Positions 26,847-37,517 of a stretch of DNA of 64,000 nt are shown here, piece after piece. Numbering within the stretch: the first letter of the stretch is position 1; each line of letters opens with the position of its first letter. The translations under genes and the position numbers were made by a program. Source of the stretch: Pseudohongiella nitratireducens (GTDB taxonomy: Bacteria > Pseudomonadota > Gammaproteobacteria > Pseudomonadales > Pseudohongiellaceae). The DNA lies in the NCBI RefSeq assembly GCF_001642735.1, contig NZ_LWHM01000033.1, positions 62,001 to 126,000 of the forward strand, given 5' to 3'. The notes beneath the pieces are model-generated. The model searched no databases. It saw nothing but the letters and a program-made list of their open reading frames with translations, and was not told the DNA's origin.

Positions 26847-29275
26847 ATGGTATATACGTTGTCTCGCAAGTCGGGCGCTGTGCCTGCAAGAATCTATTCC
26901 TGTTGCTTGGCAACAGTGTTAATACCGATGTCTGTTTTGAGTACTGCGCAGGAGTCGCCGATACAGACGGCTACTCAAATGGCCAGGTTTGAAGAGTCGA
27001 ATCTGCAGTTTGAATTGGACGGAAACTTGTCCGAATCTGTCTGGCAACAGATTACACCTTACGATGGGATGCGTGTCATTACACCTGATACGCTGGCTGA
27101 AAGCGAATACACCACAGAAACTCGTATCTTTTACACCGAGCGAGGTATCTATGTTGGTGTCATGAATCACCAGCCGACTGACTCCCTGGTAGCTCGCATG
27201 ACTCCTAGAGATACGCGTTTGGAACGCGATGGCTTCGTGGTTGGGATCGACGCCTCAGGCGATGGTCGCTATGGCTATTTTATGCGAGTGAATCTGGGTG
27301 ATTCCAAAACCGATGGCACTATTCTCGCAGAAAAGCAGCTCAACATGCAGTGGGACGGCCCATGGGATGCCAGAACAGCTGTCGTCGATGGCGGCTGGAG
27401 CGCAGAATTCTTTATGCCCTGGTCGATGATGGCTCTGCCTCAGGCTGCGGCTGATAACAGACCGATTGGTGTCTATACAGAGCGCCAGGTCGGGCATTTA
27501 AATGAAACCTGGTCATCTCCGCCACTGCCATCTACGGCTAATGAGTATATCTCTTCTTTTCGTCGCTTTAACCTTCAGGACATAGAGCCACGCCGCCAAA
27601 TTACCTACTATCCTTATGTGTCAGCCACCCATGATGCGGTTCGCGATGATACTGAAATGCGTGTTGGTGCGGAAATTTTCTGGCGACCCTCTACCAACAC
27701 TCAGTTGTCTGCGAGCCTGAATCCTGATTTTGGTAACGTAGAGTCAGATGATGTGGTCGTTAACCTGACGGCCTATGAAGTTTTTTTCCCGGAAAAGCGC
27801 GCCTTTTTCCTGGAAGGTCAGGATGTGTTTTCGACTTCACCCAGGAATGTCAGTGCACGAGGTCCCGGTGGCCCGACGACTATGTTGAACACCCGCCGCA
27901 TAGGTAGTTCTGCGGTTTTTGATGTACCTGACGGGATCAGTACATTAGCGACAGATTTGAGTGCACCTTCTGACTTGCTAGGTGCCGCAAAATTGACTGG
28001 TCAGAACGGCAATTTACGCTATGGCACCCTGGTAGCGATGGAAGACGACATGGAAATCCGTGGCATCGATGCCAATGGCGAGAGTGTGGCATTACAAGCA
28101 ACCGGGCGGGATTTTCTGGTTGGGCGGTTACTTTACGAAGATGCCAGTAGTGCGGGACGCCGGTCAATTGGCTGGATGGGGACTGATGTTTCTCACCCGG
28201 ATGTGGATGCCAGTGTGAACGGGATTGATGTCCACTATTTTTCACCGAATGCACAGTGGATTTTCGATGGCCAGGTTATGCAAAGTGATGTCAACGGCGT
28301 CACCGGTAATGGCGCTATTGCAGATCTGATTTATCTGCCTCAACGCGGTCGCATGCACCGAGTGGCGGCGGGGTACCATGATGACAAACTGGATCTGAAC
28401 ACGCTGGGTTTTCTGACCCGTAATGACCTGATGCACCTGGATTACAACTATGTTCGTGATGAATCCAATGTGCCAGGACTGCGTACCCGGAATACCAGTA
28501 TTTTCTGGTTCAATCAGTGGAACAGTAATGACGACTTTGTTCGCCAGGGCGTGTTCGGTACTCGGGAATATACATTTCTGAACAATCATACCTACATGGC
28601 GAGTTTACGCTACTACCACCGGAGGGTTGATGACCGGCTGGGCCGTGGTAGTGGAGACTTCCATGTGCCGGGGCGCTGGCAATTTGTGACGGAGTGGGAA
28701 TCCAATCCGTCACAGGAGCTGGTTTACCGGCTTAAACTAGATGCTGATTCGGAGGTGCTGGGCGAAGCATGGACCAAGTCGCTGGCTGGCGTCAGTTATC
28801 GGCCTGTAGATAACTTTTCTTTCAACGCGGATATTGAATATACCGACCGGGAAGGGTTGATGGTTTATCGGGGAATGGCAATTACACCAAATACGAAGCT
28901 ACGCAATGGGCGCCCAAGCTGACGATGGATTATTTCGTTAATGCTTTTCAGCAACTTCGTATTGGCTTGCAGTGGACTGGCCTGAAGGCATCGGAAGACA
29001 GTTTCTATGAAGTGAACCCCAATCAGATTGAAGAGCTTCACCAGGTCGCCAAGCCCGATAACCTCAACCATAACTTCAGCATCAGCCGGATGACATTCCA
29101 GGCTCGCTATCGCTGGGAAATTGCGCCGCTGTCGGACCTGTTCATTGTGTACACACGTGGTGGCAACATTCCTGGCAATGTGATTGATGACTACACCGGT
29201 CTGTTACAGGAAGCCTGGTCTGAGCCTGTGGTTGATACCTTTGTCGTGAAACTGCGTTATCGGCTCGGTTCCTGA
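26847..29275 (+). pseudogene. CBM9-like/DUF5916 outer-membrane protein, frameshifted near the 3' end
   Basis: The first frame (26847-28922, 691 codons) has a signal-like start, a CBM9-type domain (ESVWQQITPYDGMR, FYTERGIYVGVMN, DRDGFVVGID-like) and then the DUF5916 barrel region (YEVFFPEKRAFFLEGQDVF). The barrel continues in a different phase from about 28874 as NYTKYEATQWAPKLTMDYF through to LRYRLGS at 29275. One missing G in the GGGG run at 28870-28873 explains the shift. Intact it would be about 809 residues. DUF5916 proteins are thought to be outer-membrane proteins with a sugar-binding-like head, of unknown function. A homopolymer shift could also be a sequencing error. Confidence 0.8.
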
Positions 29276-29456
29276 TCACGGATTTTCTGCGGTTGAACGG
29301 TGTATTCCACGCCGTTCACCGCAACGGCCTTGCCCCGGAGACTGTAAATCACAACACTCCTCGTGATGGTGATGTACGGGGCGAATTTTTCTAAGCACCA
29401 CAATCCCGAATTGCAGGTTACTGATACCAATAAAACGATAAGAACAGGATCACGGT

Positions 29457-31394
29457 ATGATGAAATGGGCGAACCGGCCAGCAGCTTTTGCACTGCTGTT
29501 ATTGTTCACAGTTTATCAGCCTGTGCAGTCTCAGGCTCCTACTCAAGAAAACGGTCAATCAACCAGCCAAACAACAACTCAAGCAGTCACTCAAACCTCG
29601 GCTGATAACGCAGGAGAGCAATTGTTTGCGCAACATTGCGCCGCCTGCCATGAAGGTGGTGATCCCCGTGCGCCGTCACTGGCATCATTAAACACCATGT
29701 CTGCTGATGATCTGCGCTTTGCACTGACAGGCGGTGTCATGTCGGCCCAGGGACAGTCCCTGAATGAATCCCAACTGGCGATACTGGTTGAACATCTTGC
29801 CCGTGACCCGGTGTCGGATAACTGGATTGCTGCCAACCGTTGCAGTGATGAGCGCATGGCTATCAGCCTGGACAAAGCTTCACTAGCCAGCCCGGGAGGA
29901 GGGTTGGAGTTTGGCAGGCAGTTGTCAGCCTCGCAAAGTGGTTTGCAGAAAAGCAATCTGAGCGCATTGGAAGTCGCCTGGTCGATAGTTTTCCCAGGTG
30001 TTGGCGGACTGCGTTCATCTCCTGTTATTACCGAAGATACGCTTTTTTATCCAGCAGCTTCCAGTACCCATGTTTTTGCCATTGATGTGGCATCAGGTTG
30101 TATTAAATGGTCCTACGATGCGGGTACTTCACTACGAGGATCAGCGGTGCTGGGTGAAACTGTTTCCGGTGAGCAGGCCAATAAGCAGGCGCTGCTCTAT
30201 GTCACTGACGAACGGGCCAGGCTGCACGCTATTAACCCAATTGACGGAGAGCCGGTATGGGTTCGTTCCGGAGTGCTAGATGATGGCATGCATACACGCC
30301 TGACGGGCGCACCGGTGGTGTTTGAATCACGATTGTATTTGCCGGTATCGGCTTCTGGTGTGCAGCGAGGTGCTCTGGATACGCATGAGTGCTGTGATGG
30401 GCGAGGCGGTGTGATAGCCCTGGATGCTATGAGCGGTGAAGAAATTTGGCGCTATGTCACTATGCCGCCAGCTGATTATACGGGGGAACGCAACCCGGCC
30501 GGTACCCGTTTACGGGGTCCTTCAGGCGCACCGGTATGGGCCAGTCCCTCGCTGGATACCGAGCGTCGACAACTTTATATCACCACCGGCGAGAATACAT
30601 CGTTGCCTGCGACAGATACCAGTAATGCGTTTATTGCACTGGATATAGATAGCGGTGAAGTGGTCTGGCAGTTTCAGGCCGTAGCCAATGATGTGTGGAA
30701 CATGGCCTGCACGGGAAGAGAGTATGGGGCCAACTGTCCCACTGAATCAGACAGCATTCGAAAAGATTGGGATTTTGGCAGTGCGCCGGCACTGGTGACA
30801 CTGGCATCAGGGGAGCAGCGGCTGCTGGCAGGTCAGAAATCAGGTCACCTCTGGGCACTGAACCCGGCTAACGGCGAGGTTCTCTGGCAGCAACGTGTTG
30901 GTGATGGCGGCGCCCTGGGCGGTAATCACTGGGGAATTGCGCATGACGGAGAGCGTGTGTTTTTGCCAATCAGTGATCCGGGGCCTTATCCGTCAACTGA
31001 TCGTTTTCCTGGGGTCTATGCATTTGATTTAATGAGTGGCGAACCTGTCTGGTCTTATTCGGCCAGCCCGGCCTGTGAGAGTGGCCGCCAAAGGCGCGTT
31101 GATAATTGTGATACCCGGTTCGGCTTCTCTGCCATGCCACTGGTTGTTGATGAAGTCGTGGTAGCCGGTGCGGTTGATGGCAGGCTGTATCTGTTTGATA
31201 GTGAAAATGGCAGTGTGCTTGGAGTATACGACACAGCCGTTCCTTTCCAGGGGGATAACGGTATCCCGGGACATGGTGGCTCACTGGATGCACATACCAT
31301 TTCTGCGGGCAGTGGTATGATTTTCGTAGGATCCGGTTACAACCGTTTCAGTCAGCGAGAAGGCAATGTGTTGATTGCTTACCGGCCACGATAG
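29457..31394 (+). CDS. Exported PQQ-dependent dehydrogenase with N-terminal cytochrome c domain
   Basis: A 645-residue protein with a signal peptide, a Gln/Thr-rich linker, a cytochrome c domain (QHCAACHEGGD, CxxCH haem site near residue 60) and a beta-propeller of PQQ quinoproteins with repeats ending in W (PVWVRSGVLDDG, EEIWRYVTMPP, GEVLWQQRVGDGG). Adjacent cysteines in HECCDGRGG recall the vicinal disulfide of PQQ alcohol dehydrogenases. The haem-first order resembles cytochrome-type polyvinyl alcohol dehydrogenase, which oxidises secondary alcohols in the periplasm and passes electrons to the respiratory chain. The substrate is not determined. Its end overlaps the convergent dehydrogenase gene by 16 bases. 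Confidence 0.85.
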   Translation: MMKWANRPAAFALLLLFTVYQPVQSQAPTQENGQSTSQTTTQAVTQTSADNAGEQLFAQHCAACHEGGDPRAPSLASLNTMSADDLRFALTGGVMSAQGQSLNESQLAILVEHLARDPVSDNWIAANRCSDERMAISLDKASLASPGGGLEFGRQLSASQSGLQKSNLSALEVAWSIVFPGVGGLRSSPVITEDTLFYPAASSTHVFAIDVASGCIKWSYDAGTSLRGSAVLGETVSGEQANKQALLYVTDERARLHAINPIDGEPVWVRSGVLDDGMHTRLTGAPVVFESRLYLPVSASGVQRGALDTHECCDGRGGVIALDAMSGEEIWRYVTMPPADYTGERNPAGTRLRGPSGAPVWASPSLDTERRQLYITTGENTSLPATDTSNAFIALDIDSGEVVWQFQAVANDVWNMACTGREYGANCPTESDSIRKDWDFGSAPALVTLASGEQRLLAGQKSGHLWALNPANGEVLWQQRVGDGGALGGNHWGIAHDGERVFLPISDPGPYPSTDRFPGVYAFDLMSGEPVWSYSASPACESGRQRRVDNCDTRFGFSAMPLVVDEVVVAGAVDGRLYLFDSENGSVLGVYDTAVPFQGDNGIPGHGGSLDAHTISAGSGMIFVGSGYNRFSQREGNVLIAYRPR

Positions 31395-32323
31395 GTCGCC
31401 AGAAACCGGGTGACATTCTCGGCCGTTTTCTGCACCACTGTTTGTCTGGCTTCAGGGCTGATCCAGGCGTGGTGGGGCGTAACAATAAGATTCAGGTCCT
31501 CCTGCATGGCGTCCAGAAAAATGTGACCGCCTCTGGGGGGCTCCTGATTCAGTACATCGACTGCCAGTCCTGCCAGAATACCTTCGCGTAACGCCTTCAG
31601 GGCATCTGCTTCATTGATCAGCCCGCCTCGCGCGCAGTTTACCAGGAGGCAGCCACGTTTAGTCTTGCTCAGCAGGGATGCATTAATGAGTTCATTTGTT
31701 TCTGCCGTCAGAGGGCAATGCAGGCTGATGACATCGGCTGACTGGACCAGTTTGTCGAGGGGTTGACGTTTGTCATCCGTTTTCCCAGGTCGTGCTGCAA
31801 AACTTACCTTCATGCCAAAGGCCTCATACAGACTGGCAACGCGCGTGCCGAGTTCGCCCTGACCGACAATGACAGCAGATTTGCCACTCAGTTGGAGTGT
31901 CGGGTACTGCATCAGGCAAAATTGAGGACTTTTCTGCCAGTGACCCTGCCTGATTTCGCGCTGGTATCTGGGTTGTTGTCCGGCCAGATAAAGGGTGAGC
32001 ATCAACGTGTGCTGGGCTACGCTGTCGCTACCATAGGCAACGACATTGCTGACTTCGATACCCTGTTCCGCGGCGGCTTTTCCATCCACATTATTGGTGC
32101 CTGTTGCCAGCACACAGATGAGTTTCAGGTCAGGCAGTTGAGCCAGCACGGCTTGGTCCAGCACTACCTTGTTACTGATGGCGATATCGGCACCCTGCAA
32201 ACGTGAGAGTACGTTTTCGGGTTCAGTTCGTGCATAACAGTGTAACCCTGTCAGCTGCGCCTCCAAAGGGGACAGGTCGACATCGGAACCAAGTGTTTCT
32301 GCATCCAGAATAACCGCTTTCAT
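31379..32323 (-). CDS. D-2-hydroxyacid dehydrogenase (glycerate dehydrogenase-like)
   Basis: A 314-residue NAD-dependent dehydrogenase. The ATG at 32323 has GAGGTGG before it and begins MKAVILDAETLG, which matches glycerate/hydroxypyruvate reductases (HprA type). Motifs: VLATGTNNVD, the Rossmann loop VIVGQGELGTRVA, the catalytic Arg in VNCARGGLINEAD, Glu in NQEPPRGGH and His in VTPHHAWISPE. It would reduce hydroxypyruvate or a related 2-oxo acid in the cytoplasm. It diverges from purT across about 150 bases. Confidence 0.9.
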   Translation of the reverse strand: MKAVILDAETLGSDVDLSPLEAQLTGLHCYARTEPENVLSRLQGADIAISNKVVLDQAVLAQLPDLKLICVLATGTNNVDGKAAAEQGIEVSNVVAYGSDSVAQHTLMLTLYLAGQQPRYQREIRQGHWQKSPQFCLMQYPTLQLSGKSAVIVGQGELGTRVASLYEAFGMKVSFAARPGKTDDKRQPLDKLVQSADVISLHCPLTAETNELINASLLSKTKRGCLLVNCARGGLINEADALKALREGILAGLAVDVLNQEPPRGGHIFLDAMQEDLNLIVTPHHAWISPEARQTVVQKTAENVTRFLATYRGR

Positions 32324-32473
32324 AAAAACCACCTCGTTACAGCCTGGTTGATCTCTCAGCACGTGATCTTTGCCTTGAGAGTTATCGCGATTGTAGCAAA
32401 TCTGGCTTCCAAGTCTGCTGCGGTTCTGAAAGAATAAAGTGATTCGTTTGGCTGTGACTGTTTAGGAGCGTTG

Positions 32474-33655
32474 ATGAGTACGATAGGAACCCCAGGTGCC
32501 AAAGGTGCGACAAAAGTGATGTTGCTGGGCAGTGGTGAGCTGGGCAAGGAAGTGGTCATCGAACTGATGCGCCTGGGTTGTGAAACCATCGCCGTGGATC
32601 GCTATGACAATGCACCTGCCATGCAGGTTGCACATCGCAGGCATGTGGTGAACATGCTCGATGGTGCTGCGATCCGTCAACTGGTCCAATCTGAGCAACC
32701 CGATTATATTGTGCCGGAAATTGAAGCCATTGCCACAGCGACCCTGGTAGAACTGGAAAGCGAGGGTTGGCATGTCATCCCTTCCGCCAAAGCTGCCCAT
32801 CTGACCATGAACCGCGAAGGTATCCGTCGTCTGGCAGCTGAAGAGCTGGGTCTTGAGACATCGCCTTTCCGTTTCGCCGAAACCTATGAAACGTTTCAGT
32901 CTGCTGTGGCAGAGATCGGTTTTCCCTGTGTGGTAAAACCGATTATGTCCTCTTCCGGTAAAGGACAGAGTACCTTGTCATCTGCAGAGGATGTGGAAGC
33001 GGCCTGGTCGTATGCCCAATCCGGGGGACGTAGTGGTGAAGGTAAAGTCATTGTCGAAGGGTTTGTCGACTTTGATTATGAGATTACCCTGCTGACAGTA
33101 CGCCATAAAAATGGCACCAGCTTCTGCGAACCGATTGGCCATCGCCAGGAAAAAGGGGATTACCGTGAATCCTGGCAGCCCCAGCCGATGACAGCAACAG
33201 CGCGGCAGCGTGCCGAGGATATCGCCTGTGCTGTGACTGAAGCGCTGGGAGGATGGGGCGTGTTTGGCGTGGAGTTGTTTATCAAAGGGGACAGGGTTTA
33301 CTTCAGTGAAGTTTCACCCAGGCCCCATGATACTGGCCTGGTGACGTTAATCTCGCAGGATCTGTCTGAGTTTGCCCTGCATGTCAGGGCGATACTGGGT
33401 CTGTCCGTACCGTTAATCCGTCAGTTTGGTCCTGCCGCGTCAGCCGTTTTGCTGCCTGAAGGTAAATCAACAGCGATGCAGTTTCACCATGTCAGTGAGG
33501 CATTGAATGAAGCGGATACATCGCTGCGTTTATTCGGCAAGCCGGAAATTGATGGCAGTCGTCGCCTGGGTGTTGCACTGGCCAGAGCCGACACGATTGA
33601 AGGTGCCGTCGAAAAAGCGAAACGGGTTGCTGCCAAAATTAAGGTTACTTTCTGA
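32474..33655 (+). CDS. purT: Formate-dependent phosphoribosylglycinamide formyltransferase
   Basis: A 393-residue ATP-grasp enzyme that makes formyl-GAR from GAR, formate and ATP in purine synthesis. The ATG at 32474 follows AGGAG. Motifs include [34 protein letters not shown], the ATP-grasp [25 protein letters not shown], and [14 protein letters not shown] near the metal site. Length and order match PurT throughout. The downstream transglutaminase-like gene begins 8 bases after its stop. Confidence 0.96.
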   Translation: MSTIGTPGAKGATKVMLLGSGELGKEVVIELMRLGCETIAVDRYDNAPAMQVAHRRHVVNMLDGAAIRQLVQSEQPDYIVPEIEAIATATLVELESEGWHVIPSAKAAHLTMNREGIRRLAAEELGLETSPFRFAETYETFQSAVAEIGFPCVVKPIMSSSGKGQSTLSSAEDVEAAWSYAQSGGRSGEGKVIVEGFVDFDYEITLLTVRHKNGTSFCEPIGHRQEKGDYRESWQPQPMTATARQRAEDIACAVTEALGGWGVFGVELFIKGDRVYFSEVSPRPHDTGLVTLISQDLSEFALHVRAILGLSVPLIRQFGPAASAVLLPEGKSTAMQFHHVSEALNEADTSLRLFGKPEIDGSRRLGVALARADTIEGAVEKAKRVAAKIKVTF

Positions 33656-33663
33656 GAAGCATT

Positions 33664-35265
33664 ATGATCACTCGCTTGTTGTCAGCTGCTATCGGAATCA
33701 CGCTAGCCATGTCGGCGTCGGCTCAAACACCGATCCCGACAAATACGGCCTGGGCAGAGCAGTTTGAAGAACGTGACTTTGACCGACAGGGGTATGGTGA
33801 CAATACAGCCATCGCGTCGGCTTTGTGGACACCGTTAAGCACGTTTGAAACCAGCCTGATCAGCACAGTTCGTGAAGCAGTAGATGCTGAATTGACGGCA
33901 AACCAGTTGCTGCAACTGTATTTATTGGCGTCCGGCAATGTGCGTAGTGCAGAAAAAGCCACTAAGTTGTCCGCACGCGCCTGGCAATTCCTGGCTGCTC
34001 ATGACGATCTGCGTCATCTACAGCATGAGGAGGAACGTGGAGCTGCGCTTTTATTGGCATTACATGAAGATCTCTTCCAGCAATACGATGAAGCACAAAG
34101 TACGGTCAGTGGGGTTTTGGAGACAGGGACTTATAACTGCATCAGCTCGGCATTGATTTATATGGCACTGGCACGTGAACTCGGCCTGCAGGTACGAGGC
34201 GTGTTAATGCCAAGTCATGCATTTGTTGAAGTTGAACTCGCCGACGGTACGACACTGGATGTGGAGACCACATCTGAGGATGGTTTTGCTGTCGTTCGTG
34301 ATGAGCGCTTCTTTGCCAGGCAGGCAGAAGGCTGGTTTGAAGAGCGCGGTCTTGATGTGCCCAGCTTCGAAGATTATCAGCAGCGTCGCTCGGTATCTGC
34401 GCTGGCACTGGGGCTGGAAAATATGTGGAATCAGCACCTTAGTCCTTCACGTGCCAGTTACCCCATGCGTTTGCGAATCGCAGAAATACGTGGAGCCATG
34501 CAGCCTGATAACCTGGATGCCCAGCAGAACAGGCTAGTTTATTACTATCAGGAAAGTGACTATTTGCGACGTAGTAACAACCCGGCTTTGCGCTGGCAAC
34601 TATTGGGGTTGATTGAGCCTGTGCTAGAGAGATTTGAGGATGACATGGCAGGCGCTGCAGCTTTGAATGATAACCAGCGCATTCCCTTGTTATTGCTGCA
34701 GGCTGCCAGGGCGCAATGGCTGGCAGCAGGAGCAGAAACACCAGGGGAGCGTGAGGGTGAAAGGCAAGAGCGCTGGATCGCGGCTTTGCAACTCTCAGAC
34801 AGTGTGTTGCGAACACTCGACCCGGATCAGCGTGAGTATGAAAGTATCCGGCTTGATGCCACGATTGCGGTTAGCGATGTTATCCAGGGTATGACTGAGA
34901 AGTCTGTATTCGCGCCTTTGCCACCCATACTGTCAGAAAAGGCTGAGGAGCATTGTCTGCAGACAGTGGTATGTCATCAATCGCTGGATCAATTTCATGC
35001 TGCCTGGGCTACACACCACTGGCAACAGGAACAGTGGGCTGAAGCCATCAATGTTGCCAGGGAATACCTGGACTGGGCACCTCAGTCGCCGAATCGGGCC
35101 GTATTCGAACAAAATATGGAGTCAGCCTACCTGAATCAGTTTGCCACGCTATGGCAGCAGGAATTGCGTGATCAGGCCTGGGTCTGGTTGCAGAATTGCC
35201 TGCAACTGCCTGAGCCTGGCCGCTGCGAAGCACGCTATCAGGAAGTTGAATCGTATTTCCGCTAG
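33664..35265 (+). CDS. Exported transglutaminase-like domain protein
   Basis: A 533-residue protein with a signal peptide (cleavage near SASA-QT). A transglutaminase-like core is visible: the nucleophile cysteine in GTYNCISSALIYMALARELG, the histidine in MPSHAFVEVEL and the aspartate in TLDVETTSEDGF. The C-terminal half is helical with TPR-like repeats. In bacteria such proteins often act as envelope peptidases or amidases. The function is not known. The 8-base gap to purT suggests co-transcription, but the roles do not obviously connect. The gene ends 3 bases from the convergent gene at 35269. Confidence 0.75.
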   Translation: MITRLLSAAIGITLAMSASAQTPIPTNTAWAEQFEERDFDRQGYGDNTAIASALWTPLSTFETSLISTVREAVDAELTANQLLQLYLLASGNVRSAEKATKLSARAWQFLAAHDDLRHLQHEEERGAALLLALHEDLFQQYDEAQSTVSGVLETGTYNCISSALIYMALARELGLQVRGVLMPSHAFVEVELADGTTLDVETTSEDGFAVVRDERFFARQAEGWFEERGLDVPSFEDYQQRRSVSALALGLENMWNQHLSPSRASYPMRLRIAEIRGAMQPDNLDAQQNRLVYYYQESDYLRRSNNPALRWQLLGLIEPVLERFEDDMAGAAALNDNQRIPLLLLQAARAQWLAAGAETPGEREGERQERWIAALQLSDSVLRTLDPDQREYESIRLDATIAVSDVIQGMTEKSVFAPLPPILSEKAEEHCLQTVVCHQSLDQFHAAWATHHWQQEQWAEAINVAREYLDWAPQSPNRAVFEQNMESAYLNQFATLWQQELRDQAWVWLQNCLQLPEPGRCEARYQEVESYFR

Positions 35266-35268
35266 TGA

Positions 35269-36825
35269 TTATTGTGTTGGCTGCTCCAGCCAGACGCCAT
35301 CCCATTCAGCCAGAACAGTCTGCCCGGTTAAAGGGAAACCCGGAGGGCGAATGCTGTCCAGTCGCGGGTCTTTTTCAATGCGTGTGGAGAAGCGAGGCTC
35401 TGTTGCTGAAATACTGCCCGCTGCCAGGCTGCCGTAAATATGCAGTATTCCCTGGTGCATGTCATCAAAGCGCCGGACACTGAACCGGCGTGCAGCGTAA
35501 ATGGCAGCATCAATCCTAAGATTTCCGGATCCGGTCGTAAAACGGGAGGCAACTTCAACAGAGCGCCTGCTGACAAGCCCCAACAGCGGACTGCTTTTGG
35601 TTAGTTCGCCAACGGTGGGGTTAACATAATTGAGTGAGCCGGTGATCAGTATCTGGTGCGGCGAATAAACCAGAAAATGCCCGTTGATTTCACCGCTAAG
35701 CTCAAAACGGTTTCGCCCTTCATTAATGATCACCTGTGGTTGCTCACTGGCGGCAATTAGCCCTGCTACAGTTTCATCATCTATTGATTGCCATTTCACC
35801 GAACCATCGCGTTGAAACTGAAGAACAGTATCTCCCTGAAAATAATGCATACGGGTTTCATTCTGGCGGATGTCAGCGAGCATAGACAGTAGCGGTTCCC
35901 GATCCATAGGAATCATACCAACGCCACTTTGTACTCCCTGGAGAAATGCATTCTGATTCTGGAACTCACGCGTTAAAAACTGATTCACACCAATCGTCAA
36001 GCGACCATGAATTGTGGGTTGTTCATTGAATGAGCTGGCCAGTTTTATGCGGGAATTAACATGAAAATCTCCAATGATCTGATCTTTGGATAGGTAGACA
36101 TCATTGTCCCAACGATCAATGAAATGTGCATAGGTCGAAAAAGCTTTTTCTTTGATGATGGCATGACTATAAACCCGTTTGCCATCAATCTCGGTCTCCA
36201 GGCGGACAGTATGGCGGGGGAGTTGCATTGCCGCAGAAAGAGGGCGGGTGACGGTGCTGCTGTCAGAGGATGGAGTGGGGGAGCTTACTGTTTCTGTGAC
36301 CTCTATGGCCGTATTCTCCTGCGATGCGGTAGCGATAATATTCTGCACCAGCATATGTTCAAGAGTGCTGGCGGCTCTGACGGTGTTGCTTGTCGTTGCG
36401 TTGTCAGTTGCTTCAGTTGTTTCAGTTGCTACAGTGGATTCAATTGGTTCAGGTAGTTCAATTGGTTCAGGTGTTGGGAGTGATTCGATTGTATTGGAGG
36501 TAATTGCAATCTGACTGTCTCTCTCTCGGATTTGACTGACAGTTTTCGTTTGAGGTGTGCCCTGGGGTGATATGAGAGGGCGCTGTTTGGGTTGCTCACT
36601 GGATTCTGACTGAATGACCGTTGCTGATGTTGTGAGCTGCTGGTTGGTAGCTGGGACTATCAGGGAAAGTGTTGTGTTCAGCTCTGGCGTGCTTTTTGCC
36701 AACCAATAAACCACGCCTGCACTGCCTGCAGCACCGGTATGGAGCAGCAAGGACAGCAGTATTGCGATTACCACGCGCTTTCTTGCCGCGCGAGATACAG
36801 GCGCTTCAGAGTATTCGCTGAACAT
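35269..36825 (-). CDS. Unknown inner-membrane-anchored periplasmic protein with TonB-like N-terminus
   Basis: A 518-residue protein with a short basic cytoplasmic tail and one membrane helix (RKRVVIAILLSLLLHTGAAG), much as in TonB, where the helix carries SxxxH. A long linker rich in Ser, Thr, Glu and Pro follows (about residues 50-200, including ESLPTPEPIELPEPIES), then a C-terminal domain of beta repeats (GDFHVNSRIKLASS, GRLTIGVNQF, GHFLVYSPHQILITGSLNYV) resembling polymer-forming or right-handed beta folds. No known C-terminal TonB domain is seen. I do not recognise the family. Confidence 0.65.
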   Translation of the reverse strand: MFSEYSEAPVSRAARKRVVIAILLSLLLHTGAAGSAGVVYWLAKSTPELNTTLSLIVPATNQQLTTSATVIQSESSEQPKQRPLISPQGTPQTKTVSQIRERDSQIAITSNTIESLPTPEPIELPEPIESTVATETTEATDNATTSNTVRAASTLEHMLVQNIIATASQENTAIEVTETVSSPTPSSDSSTVTRPLSAAMQLPRHTVRLETEIDGKRVYSHAIIKEKAFSTYAHFIDRWDNDVYLSKDQIIGDFHVNSRIKLASSFNEQPTIHGRLTIGVNQFLTREFQNQNAFLQGVQSGVGMIPMDREPLLSMLADIRQNETRMHYFQGDTVLQFQRDGSVKWQSIDDETVAGLIAASEQPQVIINEGRNRFELSGEINGHFLVYSPHQILITGSLNYVNPTVGELTKSSPLLGLVSRRSVEVASRFTTGSGNLRIDAAIYAARRFSVRRFDDMHQGILHIYGSLAAGSISATEPRFSTRIEKDPRLDSIRPPGFPLTGQTVLAEWDGVWLEQPTQ

Positions 36826-36871
36826 GACGCATAACGCTACTCGCGGTTAGTCATGTCCGAAGTATATACCC

Positions 36872-37483
36872 TTAACCCATATTACGGAAAAACAGTCGCA
36901 TGAACCCAGCACCTTCAGTGTCCAGGTCAATGGCAGGATGGGATCGTATGAACTCAATAACAATACCGCTGATGTAAGCCAGCAGAGCGGCGCTAAGCGT
37001 CTGTGGGTTAATGTCATTAGGCAGGTGGCCGTGGAGTTTGGCACGTTTAAAATAACTTGAGAACAGGTTGATTGTTCTTTGCCGGTTTACATTCTGCTGT
37101 TCCAGAAATTGCCCCATTTCCCCTGAATAATCACAGCGTAAATACACAATGCTTAGCGCTTTGAATCGGTTCTGATCATGCTGAAGTTCGACTAACAATT
37201 CGGTACATAGACGCTCCAGCTGAAGTAATGGGTGTGGGTGGTCGTTCTGTAAATCTTTGAATATGGTATCAGCAAGGTAGGAGTGAAGCTGATCATGAAG
37301 TGCTGAGAAAATATGTAATTTATTCTTGAAATGCCAGTAAATGGCACCCCGGGTAACGTTTGCCTGTCGGGCTATGTCGTTCAGTGAAGAGCTGTTGACA
37401 CCTTTTTCAAAAAATACATCAATGGCAGCGTCAAGGATCGTGTTTCGGGTTTCAAGTGCTTCTGCTTTGGTTCGTCGGGGCAT
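36872..37483 (-). CDS. TetR/AcrR-family transcriptional regulator (TtgR/AcrR-like)
   Basis: A 203-residue repressor started at the ATG at 37483 (MPRRTKAEALETR). The N-terminal helix-turn-helix is typical: ILDAAIDVFFEKGVNSSSLN and VTRGAIYWHFKNK. The first residues and the C-terminal AcrR-C pattern (FKALSIVYLRCDYSGEM) match regulators of RND multidrug pumps. No pump is encoded next to it in this window. A palindromic operator lies 14 bases upstream, so autoregulation is likely. Confidence 0.92.
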   Translation of the reverse strand: MPRRTKAEALETRNTILDAAIDVFFEKGVNSSSLNDIARQANVTRGAIYWHFKNKLHIFSALHDQLHSYLADTIFKDLQNDHPHPLLQLERLCTELLVELQHDQNRFKALSIVYLRCDYSGEMGQFLEQQNVNRQRTINLFSSYFKRAKLHGHLPNDINPQTLSAALLAYISGIVIEFIRSHPAIDLDTEGAGFMRLFFRNMG

Positions 37484-37497
37484 AATAGTCAATAAGT

Positions 37498-37517
37498 TAC
37501 AAACAATATTGTATGTA
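37498..37517. promoter_or_regulatory. Operator palindrome for the AcrR-type regulator
   Basis: TACAAACAATATTGTATGTA is a 20-bp palindrome with one mismatched pair, close to the TACATACA-type half sites bound by AcrR/TtgR proteins. A TATAAT (37516-37521) overlaps its right end on the plus strand. Confidence 0.65.
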
